Source: Bacteroidaceae bacterium
Lineage (GTDB): Bacteria; Bacteroidota; Bacteroidia; Bacteroidales; Bacteroidaceae
NCBI GenBank assembly: GCA_017615245.1
Contig: JAGAAL010000004.1
Location: 26,802-90,801 of the forward strand
Reading direction: 5' to 3'
Length of the DNA stretch: 64,000 nucleotides
Below are positions 28,140 to 35,431 of this stretch, one piece after another. Position numbers and translations under genes: made by a program. Under the pieces are notes generated by a model. That model was not told the DNA's origin. It saw nothing but the letters and a program-made list of their open reading frames with translations, and made no database searches. The first letter of the stretch is position 1, and each line of letters starts with the position of its first letter.

Positions 28140-28748
28140 ATGAAACAATCAGCCGAACTTTCCATCGATGTGGAACTTCATCCATTGGAACCTTTCCTAC
28201 CCCAGAACACCAAGGTGTTGTTTCTTGGTAGTTTTCCACCACAACAGAAGCGGTGGTGTATGCACTTTTTCTATCCCAATTGGATAAACGATCACTGGAG
28301 ACTGACTGGCGAAGTGTTTTTCAACAATAAGGATTATTTCGTGGATGCCGCTCACAAAACATTCAAATTGGATGCCATCAAAGCATTCCTACAGGAAAAA
28401 GGAATTGGTTATTTCGATACCGCAAGTGCTGTCCGTCGTCTTAACGATAATGCTTCCGACAAATTCCTGGAAATCGTCACACCTACAGACATTACACAGT
28501 TAACAAAAGGATTGGACAAACTGAAAGTAATAGTCACCACAGGCGAACTCGCCACAGAGACGCTATGTAAAACATTAAAAATCACCTACCCGCCAAGAGT
28601 AGGTGAATACATCGAAATCCCTAATCAGAATCGCTTCCTATATAGACTTCCATCTTCCTCACGCGCCTACCCTCTCGCTTTCAGCAAAAAGGCAGAAGCC
28701 TATCGGAAGATGTACGAATTTGCAGGGTTGATTGCTTATTCGAGATAA
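28140..28748 (+). CDS. Uracil-DNA glycosylase family protein
   Basis: This 202-residue protein has the glycosylase-superfamily N-terminal motif VLFLGSFPP (near residue 23) and IGYFDTASAVRR. It ends with LPSSSRAYPLAFSKKAEAYR, comparable to the LPSPSP substrate-binding loop. This type removes uracil or other damaged bases from DNA. ATG 28140 is taken as start. Its 3' end overlaps the convergent MerR gene by 13 bp. Confidence 0.75.
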   Translation: MKQSAELSIDVELHPLEPFLPQNTKVLFLGSFPPQQKRWCMHFFYPNWINDHWRLTGEVFFNNKDYFVDAAHKTFKLDAIKAFLQEKGIGYFDTASAVRRLNDNASDKFLEIVTPTDITQLTKGLDKLKVIVTTGELATETLCKTLKITYPPRVGEYIEIPNQNRFLYRLPSSSRAYPLAFSKKAEAYRKMYEFAGLIAYSR

Positions 28749-29074
28749 TTCAATTCACGATTGATGGCTTGCAATTCATCACGAACAAACTTTAGGCGAT
28801 CGATCAGTTCCGCTTTCTTATTGGGGTTTCCCTTCTCTCGCTTCATCGCTTCACGGGCACCTGTGAGGGTCATACCACGTTCCTTTACGAAATGATAGAC
28901 GACACGGATGGCATCAATATCCTCCTGAGTATATTGACGGATGCCTCGTCCCACCTTCTTAGGATGGATCGACGGGAATTCTTTCTCCCAATAGCGGAGC
29001 AGAGATTCTGAGACATTCAGAAGCTCTGCTACCTCGCGTATTGAGTAATAGAGTTTTAATGGTTTCTTTGCCAC
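28736..29074 (-). CDS. MerR-family transcriptional regulator
   Basis: This 112-residue protein has a MerR winged helix at residues 8-75 (YYSIREVAELLNVSESLLRYWEKEFPSI, then GIRQYTQEDIDAIRVVYHFVKERGMTLTGA) and a short coiled-coil dimerisation helix. It lacks a ligand-binding domain and Cys ligands, so it is of the small MerR type with no evident metal site. It is 12 nt downstream of pepD. Confidence 0.9.
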   Translation of the reverse strand: MAKKPLKLYYSIREVAELLNVSESLLRYWEKEFPSIHPKKVGRGIRQYTQEDIDAIRVVYHFVKERGMTLTGAREAMKREKGNPNKKAELIDRLKFVRDELQAINRELNYLE

Positions 29075-29086
29075 TTCTTTAACTCC

Positions 29087-30550
29087 TTATTTCTTTACAG
29101 GAATATTCTTCAGCAACTCTGCGACAAAGTCGTAGAACTTGCCAACACTTGGAATGTAGCAACGCTCGCTTGGAGTATGAGGCGAAAGGAGTGTAGGTCC
29201 GAAAGATGCCATATCCATCTCTGGATACTTAGGGCCGATGATACCGCACTCAAGACCAGCGTGACATACAAGAATCTCCGGACGCTTGCCGTACATCTTC
29301 TCATATACATCCGACATCGCAGCTACAAGCGGACTCTTGGTGTTTGGCAACCAGCCACTATAACCACCCAAGAACTCCACTTTCATACCTGCCATCGAGA
29401 AACAAGCCTTGAGGCCGTTGCAGAGATAGAGTTTCATGCTGTCCTGACTGCTTCGTGCCAAGAGGTCGATTTCTGCCTTACCTTCTGCGACGTTGATAAT
29501 CGCAAGGTTGCTTGATGTCTCTACGATTTCCGGGATGGTTGGGATGTTACGCATCACACCGTTCTGAGCTGCTAATACAGCATTGATAAGGTTTGTCTGC
29601 ACCTCATCAGGAATAGCCTTAGCTGGCATGTCACAAGGAGTTGCAGTCAGTTTGATACCTTCCTTCTCGATGTCACCAAACTCACGGCAGAAGGTTTCGG
29701 CACACTTAGCCACCATCTCCTTGAATTCTGCTTCCTTACCTTGAGGAACCACTACTACAGCCTCTCCGTCACGAGGAATCGCATTACGCATATTACCACC
29801 GTGCCAAGAGCAGAGATGAGCCAAACCTGTGTTGACTGTTGCAAAGAGTACGCGAGCCATCAGCTTGTTAGCATTGGCACGACCCTGATTGATTTCCAAT
29901 CCTGAGTGTCCACCCAACAAACCCTTGATTGCGATGTCGTATGCCACCATTCCTTCAGGGTTGATATCCATCTCCTGATATTCCATCGTGCAAACAACAT
30001 CAAGTCCTCCTGCACAACCAATAGTGATTTCACCCTCTGTCTCGCTATCGAGATTCAGGAGATATTTGCCCTTGAGTGTATCAGGAGCCAGTTCAAAGGC
30101 GCCATACATACCAGTTTCTTCATCACGCGTAATGAGCACTTCCAGAGGACCATGTTCCAACGTTTTGTCTTCAACAACAGCCATTGCTGCTGCAACACCC
30201 ATACCGTCGTCGGCACCAAGGGTTGTATCTTTTGCACGAAGCCACTCTCCATCAATCCAAGTTTCGATGGGGTCAGTTTCGAAATTGTGGTTGCTTTCCT
30301 TTGTCTTCTGAGGCACCATATCCATGTGAGCCTGAAGGATAGCAATTTCACGATTTTCATAACCTGGAGTAGCTGCAACTCTCATCACTACATTACCTGC
30401 GTTATCGATAAAAGCCTCAGCTCCGTTCTTCTTGCCGAAGTCAACCAAGAACTCAGCAACTTGTTTTGTGTGTCCTGACGGACGAGGGATCTGTGTCAAT
30501 GCATGGAAACAACGCCATACATTCTGTGGTTTTAAATCTAAGATTGTCAT
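29087..30550 (-). CDS. pepD: Aminoacyl-histidine dipeptidase (M20)
   Basis: This 487-residue cytosolic zinc peptidase cleaves Xaa-His and other dipeptides. M20 metal-site motifs are AILQAHMDMVPQK, TLGADDGMGVAAAM and TRDEETGMYGAFEL, with the late HAGLECGIIG supplying the last ligand. A dimerisation domain is inserted between about residues 200 and 370. It lies between the flippase-like gene (12 nt) and merR (12 nt) in one operon. Confidence 0.95.
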   Translation of the reverse strand: MTILDLKPQNVWRCFHALTQIPRPSGHTKQVAEFLVDFGKKNGAEAFIDNAGNVVMRVAATPGYENREIAILQAHMDMVPQKTKESNHNFETDPIETWIDGEWLRAKDTTLGADDGMGVAAAMAVVEDKTLEHGPLEVLITRDEETGMYGAFELAPDTLKGKYLLNLDSETEGEITIGCAGGLDVVCTMEYQEMDINPEGMVAYDIAIKGLLGGHSGLEINQGRANANKLMARVLFATVNTGLAHLCSWHGGNMRNAIPRDGEAVVVVPQGKEAEFKEMVAKCAETFCREFGDIEKEGIKLTATPCDMPAKAIPDEVQTNLINAVLAAQNGVMRNIPTIPEIVETSSNLAIINVAEGKAEIDLLARSSQDSMKLYLCNGLKACFSMAGMKVEFLGGYSGWLPNTKSPLVAAMSDVYEKMYGKRPEILVCHAGLECGIIGPKYPEMDMASFGPTLLSPHTPSERCYIPSVGKFYDFVAELLKNIPVKK

Positions 30551-30562
30551 AACGATTTGATT

Positions 30563-31645
30563 TTATTGAGGTTTATTAAGATTGAACGGGAAAGGTGGTC
30601 TATTAGGCCCATAAGACATATTAGCTCCATAAGGCATATTTGCCCTATTCGGCCTATCGTTTTCATATGGCTTCTGCATCATCAGACAAATGGCCGAATA
30701 CATACCCAGCATCGGCAACAAGCCTGTTTGGATGGCATGTACAATCAGCACAAAAGTCTCTGCGTCGGCTGCTACCTGCACACCAGCTAACAGCAACACG
30801 GTCTTCACAGCAAAATGCCACGAACCCATACCGTTAGGGGTTGGCACAATCACCGCAAAGCCTCCTACCACGAAAGCCAGCAAGGCTGTCATGATGCCCA
30901 ATGAAGCTGTGAAGGGGAAACAGAAGAAGGTGATGTAGAAATGCAGGAAATAGCTACCCCAGATGGCAAAGGTGTAGAACGCAAACAGCCATTTGTTTCT
31001 CACCTTGCTCAGCGAGAAAATACCGTCCTTGATGTCACCGATGATTTTCCGCAGTTTGGCAAACACCGTAGCCTTACGGATGAAATACCAAAGGAATACC
31101 ACCGTCACAACCACACAAGCAGCCGTAACGATATAGCCTGTTGTTGTAAATGTCTGCAACCATCCTGTCAGGCTCGTGCCTGTTTCATCGAAGAAGCGGA
31201 TGAAGGTCTTGATCTGCAAAAGGAACACAATGAGCGCCATCAGGATAAGCAGCAGAGAGTCAATTACTCGCTCTGTCACCACCGTACCAATTGCTTTGGG
31301 GAAAGAGGTACCGTCGTATCTACTCAACACCCCACAACGCACAACCTCGCCAGAGCGGGGAACCACCAAACTGGTAGTATAGGAAATGAAGACCGCATGG
31401 ATGCAGTTCATCGTCTTGGGATATTCGCCCAATGGTTCGAGGGTTTGCTTCCAACGCAGCCCTCTGAACACCTGCGCAGTAACACCAAAGACAAGAGAGA
31501 ATGCCATCCACCACCAGTTGACTTCGTTGAGCAAAGCATCGTGCACTCGCTCGAAGTCAAATTCACGATACATCCAATATAAAATAGCACCACCAAGTAG
31601 CAGCGGCAACAGAATATTCAGTATGTTTGTTAAATATTTTCGCAC
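30563..31645 (-). CDS. LPG synthase-type flippase domain protein (UPF0104)
   Basis: This 360-residue inner-membrane protein has about eight hydrophobic segments and the family marks RGLRWKQTLEPLG, SYTTSLVVPRSGEVVRCGVLSRYDG and PNGMGSWHFAVK. It resembles the flippase half of lysylphosphatidylglycerol synthase, with no soluble synthase domain. Its last 25 residues, in the pattern RPNRAN/MPYGAN/MSYGPN, are encoded by an 18-bp tandem repeat and look like a recent extension. It is transcribed divergently from rsmA with overlapping promoters. Confidence 0.8.
   Translation of the reverse strand: MRKYLTNILNILLPLLLGGAILYWMYREFDFERVHDALLNEVNWWWMAFSLVFGVTAQVFRGLRWKQTLEPLGEYPKTMNCIHAVFISYTTSLVVPRSGEVVRCGVLSRYDGTSFPKAIGTVVTERVIDSLLLILMALIVFLLQIKTFIRFFDETGTSLTGWLQTFTTTGYIVTAACVVVTVVFLWYFIRKATVFAKLRKIIGDIKDGIFSLSKVRNKWLFAFYTFAIWGSYFLHFYITFFCFPFTASLGIMTALLAFVVGGFAVIVPTPNGMGSWHFAVKTVLLLAGVQVAADAETFVLIVHAIQTGLLPMLGMYSAICLMMQKPYENDRPNRANMPYGANMSYGPNRPPFPFNLNKPQ
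30606..30659. repeat. Three 18-bp tandem units in the flippase gene 3' end
   Basis: Imperfect units at 30606-30623, 30624-30641 and 30642-30659 (for example GGCCCATAAGACATATTA). They add 6-residue units to the protein C-terminus without breaking the frame. Confidence 0.75.
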
Positions 31646-31695
31646 GTTTCACCTATTTCATGAGGATTCTTGACACGAGTGTCATAAATAATCCT

Positions 31696-31703
31696 TATCT
31701 TTG
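31696..31703 (+). promoter_or_regulatory. -7 promoter element TATCTTTG of rsmA
   Basis: TATCTTTG lies 37 nt upstream of ATG 31741. It faces the minus-strand box at 31709-31716 only 5 nt away. Confidence 0.65.
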
Positions 31704-31708
31704 TACTG

Positions 31709-31716
31709 CAAATTTA
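31709..31716 (-). promoter_or_regulatory. -7 promoter element TAAATTTG of the flippase-pepD-merR operon
   Basis: Minus-strand TAAATTTG, 63 nt upstream of ATG 31645. The two divergent promoters overlap and probably exclude each other. Confidence 0.5.
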
Positions 31717-31740
31717 GAAATAAAAACTGAAATAGTGGCT

Positions 31741-32550
31741 ATGATGATGGAAGAAAATACGAAAGTGAAGCCAAAAAAGTTTCTTGGGCAGCATTTCTTG
31801 ACCGATTTGTCAGTCGCAAGTCGTATTGCCGACACTGTTGACATGTGTCCCGACCTCCCTGTTCTCGAAGTAGGACCAGGCATGGGAGTCCTGACTCAAT
31901 ATCTGTTGAAGAAAGAGCGGCCGCTGAAGGTGGTGGAGATCGACCGCGAGTCAGTTCCCTACCTGCAAACCCACTTTCCAGAGTTGGGCGACAACATCAT
32001 CGAAGCCGATTTCCTGAAGATGGATCTCAAGATGGTGTTCGACGGACAGCCCTTTGTCCTGACAGGCAACTATCCCTACAACATCTCCAGTCAGATATTC
32101 TTTAAGATGCTGGATGAGAAAGCTCTGATTCCCTGCTGCACAGGTATGATACAGAAAGAGGTAGCAGAACGTATGGCTGCAGCACCTGGAGGAAAGACCT
32201 ATGGGGTGCTGACCGTGCTGATGCAGGCTTGGTACGATGTGGAATACCTGTTTACGGTCCACGAGAATGTATTCAACCCACCACCCAAGGTGAAGAGTGC
32301 GGTCATCTGTCTGAAACGCAATAGTAGGGAAACGTTAGGTTGTGACGAGAAGCTATTCCGCAGGATTGTCAAAACCGTGTTCACCATGCGGCGCAAGATG
32401 ATGCGTAACGGGATGAAACAGATTGTGGGAAAAGATGCACCGTTGCTTGAAGACCCTATCTTTAACAAACGTCCCGAACAGTTGTCTGTTCAGGACTATA
32501 TCGATTTAACCAACCAAGTGAGCGACTATCTGTCGAGCCGCACGTTGTGA
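31741..32550 (+). CDS. rsmA: 16S rRNA dimethyladenosine transferase RsmA (KsgA)
   Basis: RsmA dimethylates A1518 and A1519 of 16S rRNA. The 269-residue protein has KKFLGQHFL near the N-terminus, SAM motif LEVGPGMGVLTQYLL, motif IV GNYPYNISSQIFF (NYPY replaces the usual NLPY) and a C-terminal helical domain. Three consecutive ATGs (31741, 31744, 31747) precede EENTKVKPKKF, so the exact start is open; the frame upstream overlaps the promoter. The 3' end overlaps the convergent lpxB by 45 bp. Confidence 0.95.
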   Translation: MMMEENTKVKPKKFLGQHFLTDLSVASRIADTVDMCPDLPVLEVGPGMGVLTQYLLKKERPLKVVEIDRESVPYLQTHFPELGDNIIEADFLKMDLKMVFDGQPFVLTGNYPYNISSQIFFKMLDEKALIPCCTGMIQKEVAERMAAAPGGKTYGVLTVLMQAWYDVEYLFTVHENVFNPPPKVKSAVICLKRNSRETLGCDEKLFRRIVKTVFTMRRKMMRNGMKQIVGKDAPLLEDPIFNKRPEQLSVQDYIDLTNQVSDYLSSRTL

Positions 32551-33648
32551 TGCCCCTGAACCTCCCAGTTTCTCCCGCATCTCAGCATAGTCGGCCAACA
32601 TCTGTTCGCGCTTGACTCCACCTTTTATTATCATACGCAACTCCTCTTCCAACCTCTTGACATTCATCTGCTCCCCTATAAGCTCTGTCACAATGGCACG
32701 ATCCACAATGAGGTTGACCAATGAGATGTATTTCACCTTCAGTATCATTTGTCGCAGCAGATTCGCCACTTTACCACAAGCCACGTAGTAACATACCACC
32801 TGCGGCACATTGAAGAGAGCCGTCTCCAACGTAGCGGTTCCAGAAGTCACCAAAGCCGCCTCTGCCTGTTGCAACAGTCGATAGGTGCTGTTAAAGACAA
32901 TCTTCACATCTATTTCCTGAGGGATGTATTTCCGATAGTAAGCCTCTTCAATCGTAGGCACACCAGCAATCACAAACTGATGCCCAGGGAACTGCTGAGC
33001 CGTCTTCATCATCACGCGCAGGTTGTCCTTGATTTCCTGGCGGCGACTCCCTGCAAGAATGGCGATGAGCGGTTTGGCGGTCAATCCGAATGTCTGACGG
33101 AAAGCTTCACCCGTCTCTGCACCTTCTTCGCTTGCCTTAAACGCCCCCACAGCATCCACACATGGATTTCCCACATAGTGAATAGGATATTGATGACGCT
33201 GATAGAAGTCCACCTCGAACGGCAGGATGGAGAACAACTCGTCGATATCCCGACGAATATTCTTGATTCTGTGTTCCTTCCAAGCCCATATCTTGGGAGA
33301 TATATAATAATAAATAGGTATATCAGAATGCTGCTTCACATACTTCGCAATATTGAGATTAAATCCCGGATAGTCGACCAGAATCAGCACATCAGGCTTC
33401 CATGCGAGGATGTCCTGCTTACATTGCTTCATGTTCTTCATGATTGTATTGAGGTGCATCATCACAGGCACGAACCCCATGTAAGCCATCTCCTTGTAGT
33501 GCTTCACGAGCGTGCCACCCACGCTATGCATCAGGTCGCCACCATAGTAGCGGAAGTCTGCACAGCTGTCCTCCGCCTTCAGCGCCTTCATCAGGTTTGA
33601 TGCATGCAAGTCACCCGAGGCCTCTCCGACAATCAGATAGTATTTCAT
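32506..33648 (-). CDS. lpxB: Lipid-A-disaccharide synthase
   Basis: This 380-residue GT-B (family 19) enzyme joins UDP-2,3-diacylglucosamine and lipid X in lipid A synthesis at the inner membrane. Marks are GEASGDLHASNLMKAL, SPKIWAWKEHRIKNI, FEVDFYQ, YVGNPCVDA and LAGSRRQEI. It starts 9 nt after the surE stop, and the two genes are commonly paired in Bacteroidota. Confidence 0.95.
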   Translation of the reverse strand: MKYYLIVGEASGDLHASNLMKALKAEDSCADFRYYGGDLMHSVGGTLVKHYKEMAYMGFVPVMMHLNTIMKNMKQCKQDILAWKPDVLILVDYPGFNLNIAKYVKQHSDIPIYYYISPKIWAWKEHRIKNIRRDIDELFSILPFEVDFYQRHQYPIHYVGNPCVDAVGAFKASEEGAETGEAFRQTFGLTAKPLIAILAGSRRQEIKDNLRVMMKTAQQFPGHQFVIAGVPTIEEAYYRKYIPQEIDVKIVFNSTYRLLQQAEAALVTSGTATLETALFNVPQVVCYYVACGKVANLLRQMILKVKYISLVNLIVDRAIVTELIGEQMNVKRLEEELRMIIKGGVKREQMLADYAEMREKLGGSGASQRAARQIVAHLVG

Positions 33649-33657
33649 CTCTAAACT

Positions 33658-34422
33658 CTAAACGCTCAACTCTAAACTCAGTTTATCCATCACCTCATAT
33701 GCCGTGATATCGACTTTCGTAGGAGTGACCGTCACATACCCCTGATGCAATCCGTTCCAATCCGAATTGGTATCAGGTGCGTCATCACTACGGAACTCAC
33801 CCACCAACCAATAGTACTGGTAACCTCGTGGGCTTACCCTCGACGCCAGTTCCTTTGTCCATACGCCCTGCCCCATCTGGCAAATCTTCATGCCCCGATA
33901 CGTTGGTGTATCAGGTGCATTCACATTCAGGCATACCCCTTGTGGTAACCCATTCTTCAGCACATATTCCATCACCTTCCGCATGTAGGGAATCATCGGT
34001 GTGAAATCAGTATCCATGTTGTGCGAACAATGCGAGAAACCAATCGAGGGGATGTTCTTCAGGCAACCCTCAATCACCACACCCATCGTACCCGAATAGT
34101 GAACGTTGACCGCCGAATTGTCGCCATGATTGATGCCGCCAAGCACCAGATCGGGCTTGCGGTCACAATACTCCGCTAATCCCAACTTCACACAGTCGCA
34201 CGGCGTACCATTACAAGCATACACCTTCACCCCCGGTTCCTCCTCGATGAGCCGCGACGTTAGCACATGCTGGAACGTCACCGATAACGCAGCACCTGAG
34301 CGGCCACCATCAGGAGCCACAACCACCACGTCACCATATTCACGCGCCAACTGCGTCAACACATGAAGTCCCTTGGCTTCGTACCCGTCATCGTTCGAAA
34401 TCAGTATCAAAGGTTTACTCAT
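33658..34422 (-). CDS. surE: 5'-nucleotidase SurE
   Basis: This 254-residue metal-dependent phosphatase acts on nucleoside 5'-monophosphates. The metal site motif ILISNDDGYEAKG (Asp-Asp) starts the protein and GGINHGDNSAVNVHYSGTMG follows. ATG 34422 is chosen because MSKPLILISNDDGY is the family N-terminus; the open frame further upstream runs through the palindromic repeat and tRNA-Gln. It is followed by lpxB. Confidence 0.94.
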   Translation of the reverse strand: MSKPLILISNDDGYEAKGLHVLTQLAREYGDVVVVAPDGGRSGAALSVTFQHVLTSRLIEEEPGVKVYACNGTPCDCVKLGLAEYCDRKPDLVLGGINHGDNSAVNVHYSGTMGVVIEGCLKNIPSIGFSHCSHNMDTDFTPMIPYMRKVMEYVLKNGLPQGVCLNVNAPDTPTYRGMKICQMGQGVWTKELASRVSPRGYQYYWLVGEFRSDDAPDTNSDWNGLHQGYVTVTPTKVDITAYEVMDKLSLELSV

Positions 34423-34445
34423 AACACACCATCTAAAGAAATTAA

Positions 34446-34479
34446 AAGCCCCTCCTATAGGGAGGGGTTTCAGGGTAGA
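34446..34479. repeat. GC-rich palindromic repeat, between tRNA-Gln and surE
   Basis: GCCCCTCC-tata-GGGAGGGG with flanking TTTCAGGG. It may also end the tRNA transcript or shape the surE leader. Coordinates are accurate to about one base. Confidence 0.65.
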
Positions 34480-34486
34480 CATTCTG

Positions 34487-34558
34487 TTGGGATATCGGGA
34501 CTCGAACCCAAAATAACAGGACCAGAATCTGTTGTGTTGCCAATTACACCATATCCCA
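34487..34558 (-). tRNA. tRNA-Gln (CTG)
   Basis: A 72-nt cloverleaf on the minus strand: acceptor TGGGATA/TATCCCA with discriminator A, D arm GTGTAATTGGCAACAC, anticodon loop TTCTGGT with anticodon CTG, and T arm GGGTTCGAGTCCC. CCA is not encoded. The anticodon stem has one A-C mismatch next to the loop. The layout is like other Bacteroidota tRNA-Gln genes. Confidence 0.9.
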
Positions 34559-34606
34559 ATCGTATTTTGCATCCGAAAAAGATACCATCTTTCTCATTTG
34601 CGGCTG

Positions 34607-34614
34607 CAAAGGTA
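34607..34614 (-). promoter_or_regulatory. -7 promoter element TACCTTTG of tRNA-Gln
   Basis: Minus-strand TACCTTTGCAGCC lies about 50 nt upstream of the tRNA 5' end. Confidence 0.6.
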
Positions 34615-34728
34615 CAAAATAATTGACAATTGACAATGGATAATTGATAATAATTTTGCAAAAAGGATGAAAAAAAATACCACATTCCCTTTAATTTGCT
34701 CTTTCATCCATTGTTCTCTCCATAAAAG

Positions 34729-34760
34729 CTTCCCCATAGAGGGGGAACGGGAGGGGGGCT
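34729..34760. repeat. GC-rich palindromic repeat next to the FMN-binding protein gene
   Basis: CTTCCCC-atag-AGGGGGAA followed by CGGGAGGGGGG, directly beyond the stop at 34762. Same family layout as the copy at 41661. Confidence 0.6.
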
Positions 34761-34761
34761 G

Positions 34762-35151
34762 TTACTTATTCTTCTTATAATAATCGGAAGCAGCCTTTAA
34801 ATTGGCTTTTACGGCATTACTACTCATCGTAGCACCCGTCAAAGCATCTACCTTTTCACATTCATCAAACTTCAATCCAGCAAACTTTGGTATCAGTTCG
34901 TCAGTAATACGGCGGAAATACTTAGGAGTTTCCATATTGGGCAATGCCTCCACAGACTCCACCTTGTCTTTCTTCACCGTCACCTTCAGTGGAGTTGGAC
35001 TCTTATAACCCTTCGCATCACAGATTGTGGTAGTGTTGATAACATACACACCACCCTTCTCCTTAGTCATTACAGGCTCCTCCTGCTTCTTTTCCTGTGC
35101 CATAGCTGCTACAGAAACAGCCAATGCACATAACAACAATAGTTTTCTCAT
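34762..35151 (-). CDS. Periplasmic FMN-binding domain protein
   Basis: This 129-residue exported protein has signal peptide MRKLLLLCALAVSVAAMAQ. The C-terminal DALTGATMSSNAVKANL fits the flavinylation motif DxxxGAT(S/T)S of RnfG/NqrC-type domains, where FMN is attached to the Thr by ApbE. It probably carries electrons outside the cytoplasmic membrane. No ApbE or Rnf genes are nearby. It has its own promoter. Confidence 0.8.
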   Translation of the reverse strand: MRKLLLLCALAVSVAAMAQEKKQEEPVMTKEKGGVYVINTTTICDAKGYKSPTPLKVTVKKDKVESVEALPNMETPKYFRRITDELIPKFAGLKFDECEKVDALTGATMSSNAVKANLKAASDYYKKNK

Positions 35152-35282
35152 TTCGATTTATTAATTTAGTATGACGTTACTTATTTCATTTTTTAATTCG
35201 AGTGACAAAACTGCGGTTAAGCGAGGGCAATCAAACTTGCTTGAATTGCCGAGTGGTAGCAGTTTCGCTCCGTTTTCGGCTG

Positions 35283-35290
35283 CAAAGTTA
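35283..35290 (-). promoter_or_regulatory. -7 promoter element TAACTTTG of the FMN-binding protein gene
   Basis: Minus-strand TAACTTTGCAGCCGAAAACG lies 132 nt upstream of ATG 35151. The long leader holds an inverted repeat, GGCAAT-caa-acttgc-ttga-ATTGCC, near 35228-35252. Confidence 0.6.
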
Positions 35291-35431
35291 CAGCATTTTT
35301 CAGTGACACAATGAGGGGAAATCCCTATTTTCTTTAGGAATCCTCAAATTTCACTCCTATTTACAATGTTTCATAGGATCGACATCGCTGCATAGACATA
35401 AGTTAGAACGTAGTATTGTACCCTTTTACCC

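Noticed and set aside
34423-34572. N-terminal extension of SurE
   Set aside because: The open frame runs through a palindromic repeat and an intact tRNA-Gln gene.
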